64,000 nucleotides of DNA, taken from assembly GCF_013004645.1 (NCBI RefSeq), contig NZ_JABEME010000003.1, forward strand, positions 248,001 through 312,000, in the 5' to 3' direction. Below, one piece after another: positions 9,046 through 18,977 of this stretch. The notes beneath the pieces were generated by a model. It was not told where the DNA came from, ran no database searches, and saw nothing but the letters and a program-made list of their open reading frames with translations. This DNA comes from Stenotrophomonas africana. Its GTDB lineage: Bacteria > Pseudomonadota > Gammaproteobacteria > Xanthomonadales > Xanthomonadaceae. Each line of letters starts with the position of its first letter. The stretch's first letter is position 1. A program made the position numbers and the translations under genes.

Positions 9046-9783
9046 ATGGACATCAATCCGAACCTGCCGGCGTTCAACGCCGGCGCAACCCTGAGTTCGC
9101 TGATCAGCCTGTCGGTGGCGTTCGTGCTGGGCACGGTCATCGGCCTGGAGCGGCAACTGCGGCAACGCACTGCCGGCCTGCGCACCAACACGCTGGTGGC
9201 GGTGGGTGCGGCAGTGTTCGTCGATCTGGCGGTGCGCTTCCATGACCTGTACGGCGGCCCACCGTCACCGCTGCATGTGGTTGCGTATGTGATCTCCGGC
9301 GTCGGCTTCCTCGGTGCCGGCGCGATCATGAAGGACGGCGCCCAGGTGTCCGGCCTGAACACCGCCGCCACTCTGTGGGGATCGGCGGCGGTGGGTGCGT
9401 GTGCCGGTATCAAGCTGCTGCCGGAGGCGGTACTGGCGGCTGTATTCGTGCTGGCCGCCAACACCCTGCTGCGACCGGTGGTGAACCGCATCCAGCGGCA
9501 GCCGCTGCCGGAAGCGTTCAGCGAGGCGACCTATGCGATCAACGTGGTCTGCCAGCGCGAACAGCAGGCCGAGGTGCTGGACCAGCTGTTGCTGCTGCTC
9601 GAGCAGGCGCAGTACCCGGTGCGCGCGGTGGACCAGCGCCCGTTCGGCGAGCGCGACGTGGAGATCGAAGCGGTGCTGTATGCCACCACCGTGGATGCCG
9701 GTGAGCTCGATGCCGTGCTGGCAACGCTGGCGACCACGCCCGGCGTGCTGCAGGGGTTCTGGAACGCCAGCCTGGAGGAATAG
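9046..9783 (+). CDS. MgtC/SapB-family inner-membrane protein
   Basis: A 245-residue protein with four to five N-terminal membrane helices (residues about 15-150). It carries the family hallmarks VIGLERQLRQRTAGLRTNTL and SGVGFLGAGAIMKDG, followed by a soluble C-terminal ACT-like domain of about 85 residues. MgtC proteins support growth at low Mg2+ and, in Salmonella, restrain F1Fo ATP synthase. The long C-terminal domain marks the classical MgtC type rather than the short SapB type. A good AGGGAGAA site precedes the ATG. It follows mgtA by 31 bp and is probably the last gene of the Mg2+ operon. Confidence 0.9.
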   Translation: MDINPNLPAFNAGATLSSLISLSVAFVLGTVIGLERQLRQRTAGLRTNTLVAVGAAVFVDLAVRFHDLYGGPPSPLHVVAYVISGVGFLGAGAIMKDGAQVSGLNTAATLWGSAAVGACAGIKLLPEAVLAAVFVLAANTLLRPVVNRIQRQPLPEAFSEATYAINVVCQREQQAEVLDQLLLLLEQAQYPVRAVDQRPFGERDVEIEAVLYATTVDAGELDAVLATLATTPGVLQGFWNASLEE

Positions 9784-10055
9784 TGCCGGCCGCTGGCCGA
9801 CAACACCGTGCACCGCTTTGGTAGGTGCCGACCGTTGGTCGGCACAGAACTATCAGATGCCATGCCTCCTGCGAGAGCCTGCCGACCAAGGTCGGCATCT
9901 ACCAACAGCCCGCATGCATCGCTTTGGTGGGTGCCGACCGTTGGTCGGCACAAACCCTCATCGCCCCGCCGTTCAAGTGCTGTGCCGACCAACGGTCGGC
10001 ACCTACCAGGAGCCGGCACCCAGGGCACAAGAGCACGCCGACCAGGGCCGGCATC
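9784..10055. repeat. Cluster of SMAG-type palindromic repeats
   Basis: The 323-bp gap after the MgtC gene is mostly filled with copies of a GTGCCGACC-N-GGTCGGCAC palindrome. The clearest copies are at 9821..9845, 9881..9902, 9927..9951 and 9982..10005, with degenerate copies near 9784 and 10036..10055. Alternate copies face opposite ways, with GTAG or GTGG at one outer end and CTAC at the other, as in SMAG dimers of S. maltophilia. The cluster probably ends or stabilises the mgt transcript. I see no gene in it. Confidence 0.85.
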
Positions 10056-10106
10056 GACCGACGATGGCTTTGCTATCCTTTCCGCCCACGCCAGGGAGCC
10101 GTCCCG

Positions 10107-11162
10107 ATGCCATCGCTGTCGCCCCGCCGCCCGCTGGTGCTGCTGGCCCTGATCGTCGTGATGGCGGCGATCTTCCTGATCGACACCGTCACCGATTACG
10201 CGGTCGCCGCCGCCTGCTTCTACGCGGCGGTCATCCTCGCCGCAGCGCGCGTACTGAGCGCGCGCGGGCTGATCACCCTGGCCGTCGCCTGCATCGCACT
10301 CACCGGGCTGAGCTTCTTCCTGACCCGCTTCGGCACCTACCGCATCGGCCTGGTCAATTCGGTGATCGGCATGCTGGTGATCGGCATCACCACCTATCTC
10401 GCCCTGAACATGGAAGCGGCCAAGGCCGCCGTGCAGGAAGCGCAGGGCCGTCTGCTGCGGGTGGCGCGCGCCTCCACCGTGGGCGAGCTCACCACCTCCA
10501 TCGCCCATGAAGTGAACCAGCCGCTGGCGGCCATCGCCAGCAGCGCCGAGGCCTGCCAACGCTGGCTGGCCCAGGACCCACCGAACGTGGACAAGGCACG
10601 CCAGACCGTAGCCCGCATCCTGGCCGATGCGCACCGCGCCGGTGACGTGATCGTCCGCATCCGCGGCCTGACCCAGGGCGCGGCACCCGAACGACGGGCC
10701 TTCGACCTGAACCAGGCGGTGGAGGAGATGCTGGCGCTGTCGCGCAGTGAACTGGACCAGCACGGCGTGGCGGTGGCCCTGCTGCTGGATGCCGACCTGC
10801 CGCTGGTGCAGGCCGACCGCGTGCAGGTGCAGCAGGTAATTGGCAACCTGATCCTCAATGCGGTGGACGCGATGGAGTCAGTCCCCGCCGCCGACCGTCG
10901 GCTGTCCCTGCTGACCCGGCGTGACGGCCAGCGGGTCAGTCTCAGCGTGCGCGACCGGGGCGTGGGCCTGCCCTCCGATCATCCCGAGCGCGTATTCGAT
11001 GCATTCTGGACCACCAAATCACATGGGCTCGGCCTGGGCCTCAGCCTGAGCCGTTCGATGATCGAGGCCAACGACGGCCAGATCCGCGCCGAACGACCAG
11101 CAGGCGGCGGTGCCTGCTTCGTCTTCGACCTGCCCATCGCCACGGACGTTCAACATGCGTAA
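10107..11162 (+). CDS. Sensor histidine kinase, FixL-like core
   Basis: A 351-residue membrane kinase. Four or so hydrophobic segments occupy residues 8-100. They are followed by a HisKA domain with the H-box TSIAHEVNQPLAAIASS (H134), an N-box (NLILNAVDAME), and G-boxes (DRGVGLP and GLGLGLSLS). The EVNQPLAAI type of H-box is characteristic of FixL/DctB-group kinases. No PAS or haem domain is present. The ATG at 10107 follows AGGGAGCC; the open frame upstream runs into repeats. Its 3' end overlaps the FixJ-type regulator by eight bases, so the two form a pair. The signal is unknown. Confidence 0.87.
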   Translation: MPSLSPRRPLVLLALIVVMAAIFLIDTVTDYAVAAACFYAAVILAAARVLSARGLITLAVACIALTGLSFFLTRFGTYRIGLVNSVIGMLVIGITTYLALNMEAAKAAVQEAQGRLLRVARASTVGELTTSIAHEVNQPLAAIASSAEACQRWLAQDPPNVDKARQTVARILADAHRAGDVIVRIRGLTQGAAPERRAFDLNQAVEEMLALSRSELDQHGVAVALLLDADLPLVQADRVQVQQVIGNLILNAVDAMESVPAADRRLSLLTRRDGQRVSLSVRDRGVGLPSDHPERVFDAFWTTKSHGLGLGLSLSRSMIEANDGQIRAERPAGGGACFVFDLPIATDVQHA

Positions 11163-11796
11163 GCCCGCTGCCCCAGCCATCGATCCAGCACCCATCGTCT
11201 ACGTGATCGACGACGACCCGTCGGTGCGCGCGGCACTGGAAGACCTGCTGGCCTCGATGGGCCTGCAGGTGCGGGCGTTCGCTTCCACCCAGGCCTTCCT
11301 CGAACACGAACTGGAAGATGCACCGGCCTGCCTGGTGCTGGACGTGCGCATGCCCGGCCAGAGTGGGCTGGAGTTCCATCGCACGATGGGCAGTCACGGC
11401 CTGCAGCTGCCGGTGGTGTTCATCACCGGCCACGGCGACATTGCGATGGGCGTCAACGCGATCAAGGACGGTGCCATCGAGTTCCTGACCAAGCCCTTCC
11501 GTGACCAGGAGCTGCTGGATGCCATCCACAAGGGCATCGAGATCGACCGCCAGCGCCGCCGCGACGGCGAGGCACTCGGCGCGCTGCAACTGCGCTGGGA
11601 CACTCTCAACGCCGGCGAGCGCGAGGTGGTCGACGGTGTGGTACGCGGCCGCCTCAACAAGCAGATCGCCGGCGACCTCGGGGTCAGCGAGATCACGGTG
11701 AAGGTGCGCCGCGCGCAGGTGATGCGCAAGATGGGTGCGCGCACCCTGGTCGACCTTGTGCGGATGTATGACCGCCTGCAGGCAGGTACTGCGTGA
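11155..11796 (+). CDS. FixJ-family response regulator
   Basis: A 213-residue regulator. The receiver domain (about residues 13-130) has acidic residues D19-D21 and phosphoacceptor D63 (VLDVRMPGQSG), with the FixJ-type FLTKPF motif. A LuxR/FixJ helix-turn-helix follows (about 145-205), with the recognition stretch NKQIAGDLGVSEITVKVRRA. I chose the ATG at 11155, which overlaps the kinase stop; an in-frame start 45 bp upstream is also possible. It is paired with the upstream kinase. Targets cannot be predicted from the window. Confidence 0.88.
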   Translation: MRKPAAPAIDPAPIVYVIDDDPSVRAALEDLLASMGLQVRAFASTQAFLEHELEDAPACLVLDVRMPGQSGLEFHRTMGSHGLQLPVVFITGHGDIAMGVNAIKDGAIEFLTKPFRDQELLDAIHKGIEIDRQRRRDGEALGALQLRWDTLNAGEREVVDGVVRGRLNKQIAGDLGVSEITVKVRRAQVMRKMGARTLVDLVRMYDRLQAGTA

Positions 11797-11810
11797 ACGC
11801 ATCGGAGCCG

Positions 11811-11897
11811 GTAGAGTCGACTGTCAGGTGACTGCTGGTCGTCCGGATGCTGGAAACCTCACGCCTTGCGCATTAGTCGACTGACAGTCGACTCTAC
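11811..11897. repeat. SMAG repeat dimer
   Basis: GTAGAGTCGACTGTCAG at 11811..11827 is mirrored exactly by CTGACAGTCGACTCTAC at 11881..11897, with a 53-bp spacer. It lies between the convergent FixJ gene and the EamA gene and could act as a bidirectional transcript end. Confidence 0.8.
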
Positions 11898-11959
11898 ACG
11901 TGGGTACCGCGCGCTTCGCCCTGCATCCTGCCCCCCCTCGTTGATGGGTTTGAACGCTG

Positions 11960-12394
11960 CTACTTCTTCGTCGCCAGTACGATCACCCCGGCCAGCACAA
12001 GGCCGATGCCGCTCCACTCCCGCAGGGTCGGACGTTCGCCCAGCAGCAGGTAGGCCAGCACGATCACCAGCACCACACTGAATTTGTCGACCACTGCGAC
12101 CTTGGCCAGCTCACCACTCTGCAGCGCGCGGAAATAGAACAGCCATGAAGCGCCGGTGGCCAGTGCCGACAGCACCAGGAACAGCTGGGTGCGGCCCGGC
12201 AGCAGCAACGGATTGGACCATTTACCGGTGACCACCACCAGCGGCAGGATCACCGCGGCCACCACCAGGGTGCGGATCGCCATGGCCAGGTCCGAGTCGA
12301 CGCCCTTGACGCCAATCCTGGCAAACAGCGCGGTCAACGCTGCGAACACGGCAGACAGTCCGGCCCACAACAACCATTGCGGCAGGTTCTGCAT
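11960..12394 (-). CDS. EamA-type small membrane transporter
   Basis: A 144-residue membrane protein with five predicted helices and a single EamA unit (AVFAALTALFARIGVKGVDS near the N-terminus, LLLGERPTLREWSGIGLVLA near the C-terminus). Most EamA transporters carry two such units in about 300 residues. Half-size forms are thought to dimerise like small multidrug resistance proteins. The ATG at 12394 has GGGAGCA about ten bases upstream and is preferred to the in-frame ATG further up. The substrate is unknown. Confidence 0.8.
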   Translation of the reverse strand: MQNLPQWLLWAGLSAVFAALTALFARIGVKGVDSDLAMAIRTLVVAAVILPLVVVTGKWSNPLLLPGRTQLFLVLSALATGASWLFYFRALQSGELAKVAVVDKFSVVLVIVLAYLLLGERPTLREWSGIGLVLAGVIVLATKK

Positions 12395-12480
12395 GAAGTG
12401 CTGCTCCCGGTTCAAAGGGGGGTGCCGACAACGCTACTCTCATCGCCCGCCCACGCAAGTACAGCAACGGCGCGTGCGGA

Positions 12481-13653
12481 TCATGCGCGCTGCAGGCGAC
12501 GCTTCAACTGCGTATCCATCAAGCCCACCGCCAGCAGCACCGCGCTGGTCAGCCAGCCAGCGGCCAGCAGATGGGTGTGCGGCAGAACCACGCCCAACAC
12601 GACCAACGCCACTGCACCGACCAGATGCGAATACGGGGCGCGCCCGTACACAATGCGCTTGTACAAGGCGCTGCCAAGCAGGTAGATCAACGGTCCGGCA
12701 ACCAGCACCGCAGCGTAGACCGGGGTCACCGCCGCACCAGGATGGTCCATGACCAGATCATTGCCGACCGCGGTGGCGATGATGCCGGCGATCAGCAGCG
12801 CATGCACGTAGTGGAAGTTGGCCCCCATCCGCCCGGGGTCCTCGGAATGGGTGATCGCCACGGTGGCATCGCGGCTGGAGATGCCGAAATACAACCACCA
12901 CATGGCGATGGTGCCGGCGAAGGTGGCCAGCACCGCCGAGACCACATCGCCGCTCCAGTGCTCGACCTCGCTGAGCACGCCGCCGGTGGCCAGCAACGTC
13001 TCACCCAGTGCGACGATGACGAACAGCTGGCAACGCTCGGCCAGGTGCCCGCCTTCGATGGTCCACTCGCGGGTGTGCGAACGGCCCAACCCCGGAAACG
13101 CGAAGCCGAACATCGGCGAGACGTATTCGCAGGCCACCGCCACCGCCCACAGTGCGAGCCGCAGATTGCCCTCGGCTGCAGCGCCGGCCAGCCAGAAGCA
13201 GGCCGACACGCTTACCCACGCCAGCATGCGGCGGAAATTGGGCGCCAGCGGGTGGCGCCGCCCGACCTCCAGCAGCACGAACACCGTGCGCCCGACCTGC
13301 ATGGTGGCGTAGGCCCCCGCGAAGACCCAGGCGCGATCAGCGAAGGCCTCGGGAATGGACGAGGACATCAGCAGCGCCAGCAGCATGGTGACGAACAGCA
13401 GGCTGCGGATGCGTGGCGCCTCCGGATCGAACCAGTTGCTGACCCAGCAGGCGTACTGCCAGCCCAGCCAGACCGCGAACCACAGCACCAGCGTCTGCAT
13501 GACGCCGGCCAGGTCCAGGTGGTGCAGCAGATGGTGGCTGAGCTGGGTAACCGCAAATACGTAGACGAGGTCGAAGAACAGCTCTCCGTAGGTCACGCGG
13601 GCGTGGTGGCCATCGCGCTGGCGCAGGGCGGGCAGTCTCTGTTGTGTGCTCAT
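12481..13653 (-). CDS. Low temperature requirement protein A (LtrA) family
   Basis: A 390-residue protein with about ten hydrophobic segments. The N-terminal signature VTYGELFFDLVYVFAVTQLS and the repeated WWLYFG and HSEDPGRMG segments identify the LtrA family, named from a Listeria gene needed for growth in the cold. The biochemical function is unknown. It follows a small membrane protein by only nine bases and is probably co-transcribed with it. Confidence 0.85.
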   Translation of the reverse strand: MSTQQRLPALRQRDGHHARVTYGELFFDLVYVFAVTQLSHHLLHHLDLAGVMQTLVLWFAVWLGWQYACWVSNWFDPEAPRIRSLLFVTMLLALLMSSSIPEAFADRAWVFAGAYATMQVGRTVFVLLEVGRRHPLAPNFRRMLAWVSVSACFWLAGAAAEGNLRLALWAVAVACEYVSPMFGFAFPGLGRSHTREWTIEGGHLAERCQLFVIVALGETLLATGGVLSEVEHWSGDVVSAVLATFAGTIAMWWLYFGISSRDATVAITHSEDPGRMGANFHYVHALLIAGIIATAVGNDLVMDHPGAAVTPVYAAVLVAGPLIYLLGSALYKRIVYGRAPYSHLVGAVALVVLGVVLPHTHLLAAGWLTSAVLLAVGLMDTQLKRRLQRA

Positions 13654-13662
13654 GACCGTCCT

Positions 13663-13929
13663 TCAACGCGCCAGGCGCCAGTACAGCAGACCGGCCAGCA
13701 AGGCCGGCACGGCGAATACCAGCAGCAGGATCGGCAGTTCCTCCCGCACGGCGTAGCCGGCCCTGCTCACGCCCACCCACATGTTGGCCACCGTCACCAG
13801 CAGCCAGGTGGCGATGAACGCGATCAGGGCCGTGGGCAGCTGTGACTGGCCTACGCTCCACAGCCGCCCGAAGAGCAGGAACACCCCCAACAACAGCACC
13901 CCACCCACCATCACCAGAAGCACGTGCAT
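13663..13929 (-). CDS. Small inner-membrane protein of unknown function
   Basis: An 88-residue protein made almost entirely of three hydrophobic segments (MHVLLVMVGGVLLLGVFLLF, LIAFIATWLLVTVANMWVGV, LPILLLVFAVPALLAGLLYW). The ATG at 13929 has GGGAGA upstream and opens directly into the first helix. It lies nine bases upstream of ltrA in the same direction, so a functional link with LtrA is plausible. I recognise no family. Confidence 0.7.
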   Translation of the reverse strand: MHVLLVMVGGVLLLGVFLLFGRLWSVGQSQLPTALIAFIATWLLVTVANMWVGVSRAGYAVREELPILLLVFAVPALLAGLLYWRLAR

Positions 13930-14131
13930 GGTCCATCTCCCTGAGCCTGCTGGCAGGCTAGCCGCGCCCGATTCTGCGCTCCAGCCGATGATCGTGGTTT
14001 CACTTTCCAGCCCCGCCGAACAATCCCGATCTCCGCGCCACATGGCAAACGCGAACGGTTCCCATTAGTATTGCGTCATCGCGCAGGGATGCCCTCCCCG
14101 TGCCCGCCCATTGCCCTTGCTTCCGGTCCGG

Positions 14132-14656
14132 ATGTCCCAGCTGCCTTCCCCACACCCTCCTGCGCTGCCGCTGGTGTCCTCGCTGGTGCGCCACTACGAG
14201 GAACTGGTGGAGTACCTGCGCTGCCGTTTCCGTTCGCCAGGGCTGGCCCGTGAAGTGGTGCACGATGTCTGCGTGCGGCTGCTCGAACGCCCGGTCGCCT
14301 ACGATGCACGGCATCCCATCGCGCTGCTGCGGCGCATCGCCCACGATGCGGCGGTGGACCGCTGCCGCGCCGAGGATCTGCGCCGGCACTGGGTGGAGGC
14401 GCGCGCCGAATTGCCCGATGACGCCTGCCCACGCCCAGGCCCCGAGCAGCAGGCGCACGCACAGCAGGCCTTGCAGCGCCTGAGCGCCACCATCGAGCGC
14501 ATGCCCTGCCGGCGCCAGCAGGTCTTCATCCTGCACAAGATCCATGAGCTGCCGCAGGCCGACGTCGCGCGGCGCATGGGCATCGGCCTGAAGGCGGTTG
14601 AGCGCCACCTGCGCCTGGCCATGGCCGATTGCCGCCAGCAGGGAGCACTGCAATGA
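14132..14656 (+). CDS. FecI-type ECF sigma factor
   Basis: A 174-residue ECF sigma factor. Region 2 lies at about residues 18-85 (HYEELVEYLRCRF, with the DVCVRLLERP segment) and region 4 at about 115-170 (IERMPCRRQQVFILHKIHEL, then QADVARRMGIGLKAVERHLR). The latter is the FecI-type helix-turn-helix. These sigma factors direct RNA polymerase to siderophore receptor genes when a TonB receptor and a FecR protein signal ligand. An in-frame ATG 21 bp upstream is an alternative start. It overlaps the fecR-type gene by ATGA, and the cognate receptor follows. Confidence 0.9.
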   Translation: MSQLPSPHPPALPLVSSLVRHYEELVEYLRCRFRSPGLAREVVHDVCVRLLERPVAYDARHPIALLRRIAHDAAVDRCRAEDLRRHWVEARAELPDDACPRPGPEQQAHAQQALQRLSATIERMPCRRQQVFILHKIHELPQADVARRMGIGLKAVERHLRLAMADCRQQGALQ

Positions 14657-15489
14657 GCAATACACCTGCACCACCGCCGCCGCCCGAGGTTCCCACTACC
14701 GACCAGGTCCTGGACCAGCATCGGGACGCCCTGAAGCAACGCTTCCCGCTGCCGGAGCCGGAAATGCTGCGCCGCCGCGGTGGCGGCGCGAAGCGGGTAC
14801 TACCCGTGTTGCTGGTGCTGGCCGGTGCCGTGTTCGTGGCCGACCCGGCCTGGCAGGTCCGCGACTACCAGACCGGCGTAGGCGAACGCCGCGAACTCGT
14901 CCTGGCCGACGGCAGTCGGGTACAGCTGGATGCGATCACCCGCGTACAGGTGCGCCGCCATCTACGCTCCCGGCAGGTACTGCTGGAACAAGGGCGGGCA
15001 CGCTTCGAGGTACAGCACTCGACCTGGCGGCGCTTCGAGGTGGATGCCGGCCCGGTCCACGTGCGCAACTACGGTACGGTGTTCGACGTCGACCGCCAGG
15101 GTGAACTGAGCGAGGTGACACTGTGGCGCGGCGAGGTTGGCGTACGCGTCGACGAGGGCAACAGCGAACAGCGGCTGAAGCCCGGACAGCGCCTGTTGGC
15201 CCAGCGTGGATCGCTGTCTCCTCCGGAGGCCATCGATCCAGAGCAGGCGGACTGGACCACCGGACGCCTGCAGTTCGACCGCATGCCACTGAGCGAGGTC
15301 CTGCGCATCCTGCAGCGCTATCACGACCGTCCCATCGTATTGGATGACCCAACGCTGGGGCCTCTGCAGGTGTCGGGCGTGTTCGATGCCGACCACGCAG
15401 AGACCGTACTCACGCTGCTGCCCGAGATCCTGCCGGTGCAGGTGCACGCCGCTTCCGATGGCAGCCTGCATCTGCGCGCCCGCGATTGA
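14653..15489 (+). CDS. FecR-type transmembrane sigma regulator
   Basis: A 278-residue protein with a proline-rich cytoplasmic N-terminus, one membrane helix at about residues 48-64 (RVLPVLLVLAGAVFVA), and a periplasmic FecR domain. The core GERRELVLADGSRVQLDAIT and the RGEVGVRV stretch are typical. The C-terminal part (about 200-278) resembles the STN secretin/TonB short domain and probably contacts the receptor's signalling domain. The cytoplasmic end binds the sigma factor encoded just upstream. The order sigma, FecR, receptor is the classical cell-surface signalling cassette. Confidence 0.9.
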   Translation: MSNTPAPPPPPEVPTTDQVLDQHRDALKQRFPLPEPEMLRRRGGGAKRVLPVLLVLAGAVFVADPAWQVRDYQTGVGERRELVLADGSRVQLDAITRVQVRRHLRSRQVLLEQGRARFEVQHSTWRRFEVDAGPVHVRNYGTVFDVDRQGELSEVTLWRGEVGVRVDEGNSEQRLKPGQRLLAQRGSLSPPEAIDPEQADWTTGRLQFDRMPLSEVLRILQRYHDRPIVLDDPTLGPLQVSGVFDADHAETVLTLLPEILPVQVHAASDGSLHLRARD

Positions 15490-15560
15490 ATGCCACACCG
15501 AGGGTGGGTTGCGCGCCGTCCCATCCGGCAAGTGCTTGAACCCTTCCGAAGGACCCCCGC

Positions 15561-17996
15561 ATGACCCGCCCTGTTCCGCCTGCCGCCCTGCGCCGGCTGG
15601 CCCCCACCCTGCTCGCTGCCTGCCTGTGTGCCGCCCTGCCCGCCACGGCGCAGACCGCTGCGTCCGCGCCCGTCGAGCTGCATCTGCCGGCCGGCCCGTT
15701 GCAGGCTTCGCTCAGCTCGCTTGCCCGGCGGAGTGGCATCCAGCTGCTGTTCGCAGCCGACAGCGTGAGCGGCCGCAATGCGCCCGCCCTCGACGGCCGT
15801 TACACCCCGCACGACGCCCTGCAGCGCCTGCTGGCCGGGCAGGGCCTGGCGATGCAGGAACGTTCGCCAGGTGTGTTCGTGGTGAATGCCGCGCCAGCGC
15901 ACGCGCCGGCCACGCCGCGCACCCCGGCCCGGGCCGCGTCATCAGCGCCGTCATCTGCCACGACAACCTCGCTGGCCCGCGTCACGGTCTCGGCCTCGAC
16001 CGCGCGCATGCCGCAGGGCGAGACGGCCATGCCCAATACCATCACGGTGCTGACCCGCGAGGACATCGCCCAGCAGCTGGCGCTGGGTTCGGATGTGTCG
16101 CGGGTGCTGTCGTCACAGATTCCGGCGTTTGCCCCGGCGCGCGAGAAGATGTCCAACTACGGCGAAACCATGCGCGGCCGCGGCATCCTGTACATGGTCG
16201 ACGGCGTGCCGCAGTCGACGCCGCTGCGCGATGGCTCGCGTGATTCGCACACCATCGACCCGGCGATGATCGAGCGCATCGAGGTCATCCACGGTGCCAA
16301 TGCGCTGCAGGGCATCGGCGGTACCGGCGGCATCGTCAACATCATCACCCGCAGTGCGCCCAGTGAGCCGGGCGCGTTCCTGCTGGACACCAACGTCAGC
16401 TACAGCGCTGCCCTGCCCAGCCGCCACGATGACAATGGCCAGCGCGGCTCGGCCCTGGTAGGCGTGCGTGGTGAGCAGTTCGACCTGCTCGCCGGCCTGG
16501 CCTATGAGAAGCAGGGCCTGTACCACGACGGCGCGGGCCGATCGATCGGCACCAACGCGCAGGGCGAGCTGATGGACTCGACCTCATCGAACGTGTTTGC
16601 CAAGCTGGGCTGGAACATCGCCGAGGGCCACCGCCTGCAGGTGATGGCCAACCGCTACGAACTGCGCGGGCTGGACAACTACCTGGCCATCAACGGTGAC
16701 TACCGGACTGGTCGCCCGACCATTTCGGTTCCCGGTGATACGCCGCTCGATCCGCCGATGAACCGCTCGCGTTCGCTGACGGTGGACTACAGCGCCGCCG
16801 ACCTGCTCGGTGGCCGTTTCCAGGCGCAGGCCTTCGCGGTGGATTTCGAAGGCCGCTACGGTGCCAGCCAGTGGGATCCGTGGGGCAACACCGGCGCCAA
16901 TGCCGCCTGGGACCAGACCCAGAATGAATCGGACAAGCGCGGCTTCAAGCTGACCCAGAGCTGGAGCCGCATCGCCGACACCACGCTGGACGTGACCCTG
17001 GGCCTGGACGGCCTGCGCGACCGCACCCACCAGGTGCTGCTGGCCAGTGGCATGAACTGGGTGCCGCAGACCACCTACCAGAGCCTGTCACCGCTGCTGC
17101 AGCTGCACTGGTGGCCGACCGATCACCTGATGCTGTCCGGCGGCCTGCGTTACGAAAAGGGCGAGCTGGAAGTGGGTGACTACACCACCCTGCCCCGTTA
17201 CGGCGCACGCAAGGTGGCCGGTGGCAAGCCGACGATGAGCGAGACCCTGCCCAACTTCGGCGCGGTCTGGTACATCAACGACCGCCTGAACGCCTATGCC
17301 TCGTACTCGGAAGGCTACACCGTAGCCGACGTCGGCCGTGTGCTGCGCGCGATCAACCGCGACGGCCAGCGCGTGGACAGCCTCATCGACCTGTCACCGG
17401 TAGTGTCTGACAACCGCGAGATCGGACTGGAGTACGACGATGGCCGCTTCAGCGGTGACATTGCCTACTACACCTCCGAATCCAAGCTCGGCTCGGTACT
17501 GATCTACGATCCGGGCATCGATGCCTATGCGGTGCAGCGCCAGGCCACCCGCGTGGAAGGCTTTGAAAGCAACCTGCGCCTGCGGTTGGGCAGCAGCCGC
17601 CTCGGCCTGGGCTATGCACGCGCCAACGGCCGCTACGACGCCGACGTCGACGGTCGCCTCGACAGCGACCTGGCTGGTGTGAACATCGCACCGAACCGGT
17701 TGACTGCGTTCTGGGAACAGAGCTGGACGCCGCAGCTCAGCACCCGCCTGCAGGCCAGCCATGCCTTCGACCGAGACTTCGACCTGCGTGGTGCGCGGGT
17801 GGCCGAGTTCAAGGGTTACACCACTTTGGATCTGGTCGCGCGCTACACGCTGGACAAGCATGCCTTCACGCTGGGCGTGCAGAACCTGGCTGACAAGCAG
17901 TACATCAGCTACTACTCGCAGACCACGCCGTCGAACCCGAGCTATTTCTCCGGTCGCGGCCGGGTGCTGACGCTGGGGTGGCAGTACCGGTACTGA
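15561..17996 (+). CDS. TonB-dependent siderophore receptor with STN signalling domain
   Basis: An 811-residue outer-membrane receptor. The signal peptide ends near residue 30 (LPATAQ). An STN signalling domain follows at about 38-110 (LHLPAGPLQASLSSLARRSG), then a plug domain at about 150-265 (MRGRGILYMVDGVPQ, and IERIEVIHGANALQGIGGTG). The 22-strand barrel ends in the aromatic C-terminus GWQYRY. The STN domain and the FecI/FecR genes immediately upstream show that ligand binding both drives import and signals to the sigma factor. The ligand is probably a ferric siderophore; its identity cannot be read from sequence. Confidence 0.93.
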   Translation: MTRPVPPAALRRLAPTLLAACLCAALPATAQTAASAPVELHLPAGPLQASLSSLARRSGIQLLFAADSVSGRNAPALDGRYTPHDALQRLLAGQGLAMQERSPGVFVVNAAPAHAPATPRTPARAASSAPSSATTTSLARVTVSASTARMPQGETAMPNTITVLTREDIAQQLALGSDVSRVLSSQIPAFAPAREKMSNYGETMRGRGILYMVDGVPQSTPLRDGSRDSHTIDPAMIERIEVIHGANALQGIGGTGGIVNIITRSAPSEPGAFLLDTNVSYSAALPSRHDDNGQRGSALVGVRGEQFDLLAGLAYEKQGLYHDGAGRSIGTNAQGELMDSTSSNVFAKLGWNIAEGHRLQVMANRYELRGLDNYLAINGDYRTGRPTISVPGDTPLDPPMNRSRSLTVDYSAADLLGGRFQAQAFAVDFEGRYGASQWDPWGNTGANAAWDQTQNESDKRGFKLTQSWSRIADTTLDVTLGLDGLRDRTHQVLLASGMNWVPQTTYQSLSPLLQLHWWPTDHLMLSGGLRYEKGELEVGDYTTLPRYGARKVAGGKPTMSETLPNFGAVWYINDRLNAYASYSEGYTVADVGRVLRAINRDGQRVDSLIDLSPVVSDNREIGLEYDDGRFSGDIAYYTSESKLGSVLIYDPGIDAYAVQRQATRVEGFESNLRLRLGSSRLGLGYARANGRYDADVDGRLDSDLAGVNIAPNRLTAFWEQSWTPQLSTRLQASHAFDRDFDLRGARVAEFKGYTTLDLVARYTLDKHAFTLGVQNLADKQYISYYSQTTPSNPSYFSGRGRVLTLGWQYRY

Positions 17997-18042
17997 TCCA
18001 TGGCGTGCTTATGGGAGCCATGAAATCTATGCGAGACGCGAT

Positions 18043-18076
18043 GAAGGAGGCCCATGCTAGTTTCTGGGCCTCCTTC
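18043..18076. promoter_or_regulatory. Perfect 12-bp hairpin in front of blaL1
   Basis: GAAGGAGGCCCA at 18043..18054 is mirrored exactly by TGGGCCTCCTTC at 18065..18076, with a 10-nt loop. It lies 47 bp after the receptor stop and 15 bp before the L1 start. There is no T-run on either strand, so it is not a canonical intrinsic terminator. The 5' arm contains a perfect GGAGG, which folding would hide. It may terminate the receptor transcript weakly, protect the L1 mRNA, or affect L1 translation. Confidence 0.55.
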
Positions 18077-18088
18077 AAGCGGACGTGA

Positions 18089-18964
<876 letters not shown>

Positions 18965-18977
18965 TTCTGCAAATCCT

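Noticed and set aside
9784..10106. The palindrome cluster after the MgtC gene as a CRISPR array.
   Set aside because: The copies are short palindromes in alternating orientation with irregular spacing and variable sequence, which fits SMAG repeats and not CRISPR repeats with spacers.
14054..14066. AACGGTTCCCATT upstream of the FecI-type sigma gene, partly like half of a Fur box.
   Set aside because: It matches the Fur core at only about ten of thirteen positions and lacks a clear second half. Fur control of this cassette is likely from family knowledge, but I cannot support a site here.
18043..18076. The blaL1 leader hairpin as an intrinsic terminator of the TonB receptor gene.
   Set aside because: There is no T-run after the stem on either strand, so I list it as a leader hairpin of unknown role rather than a terminator.
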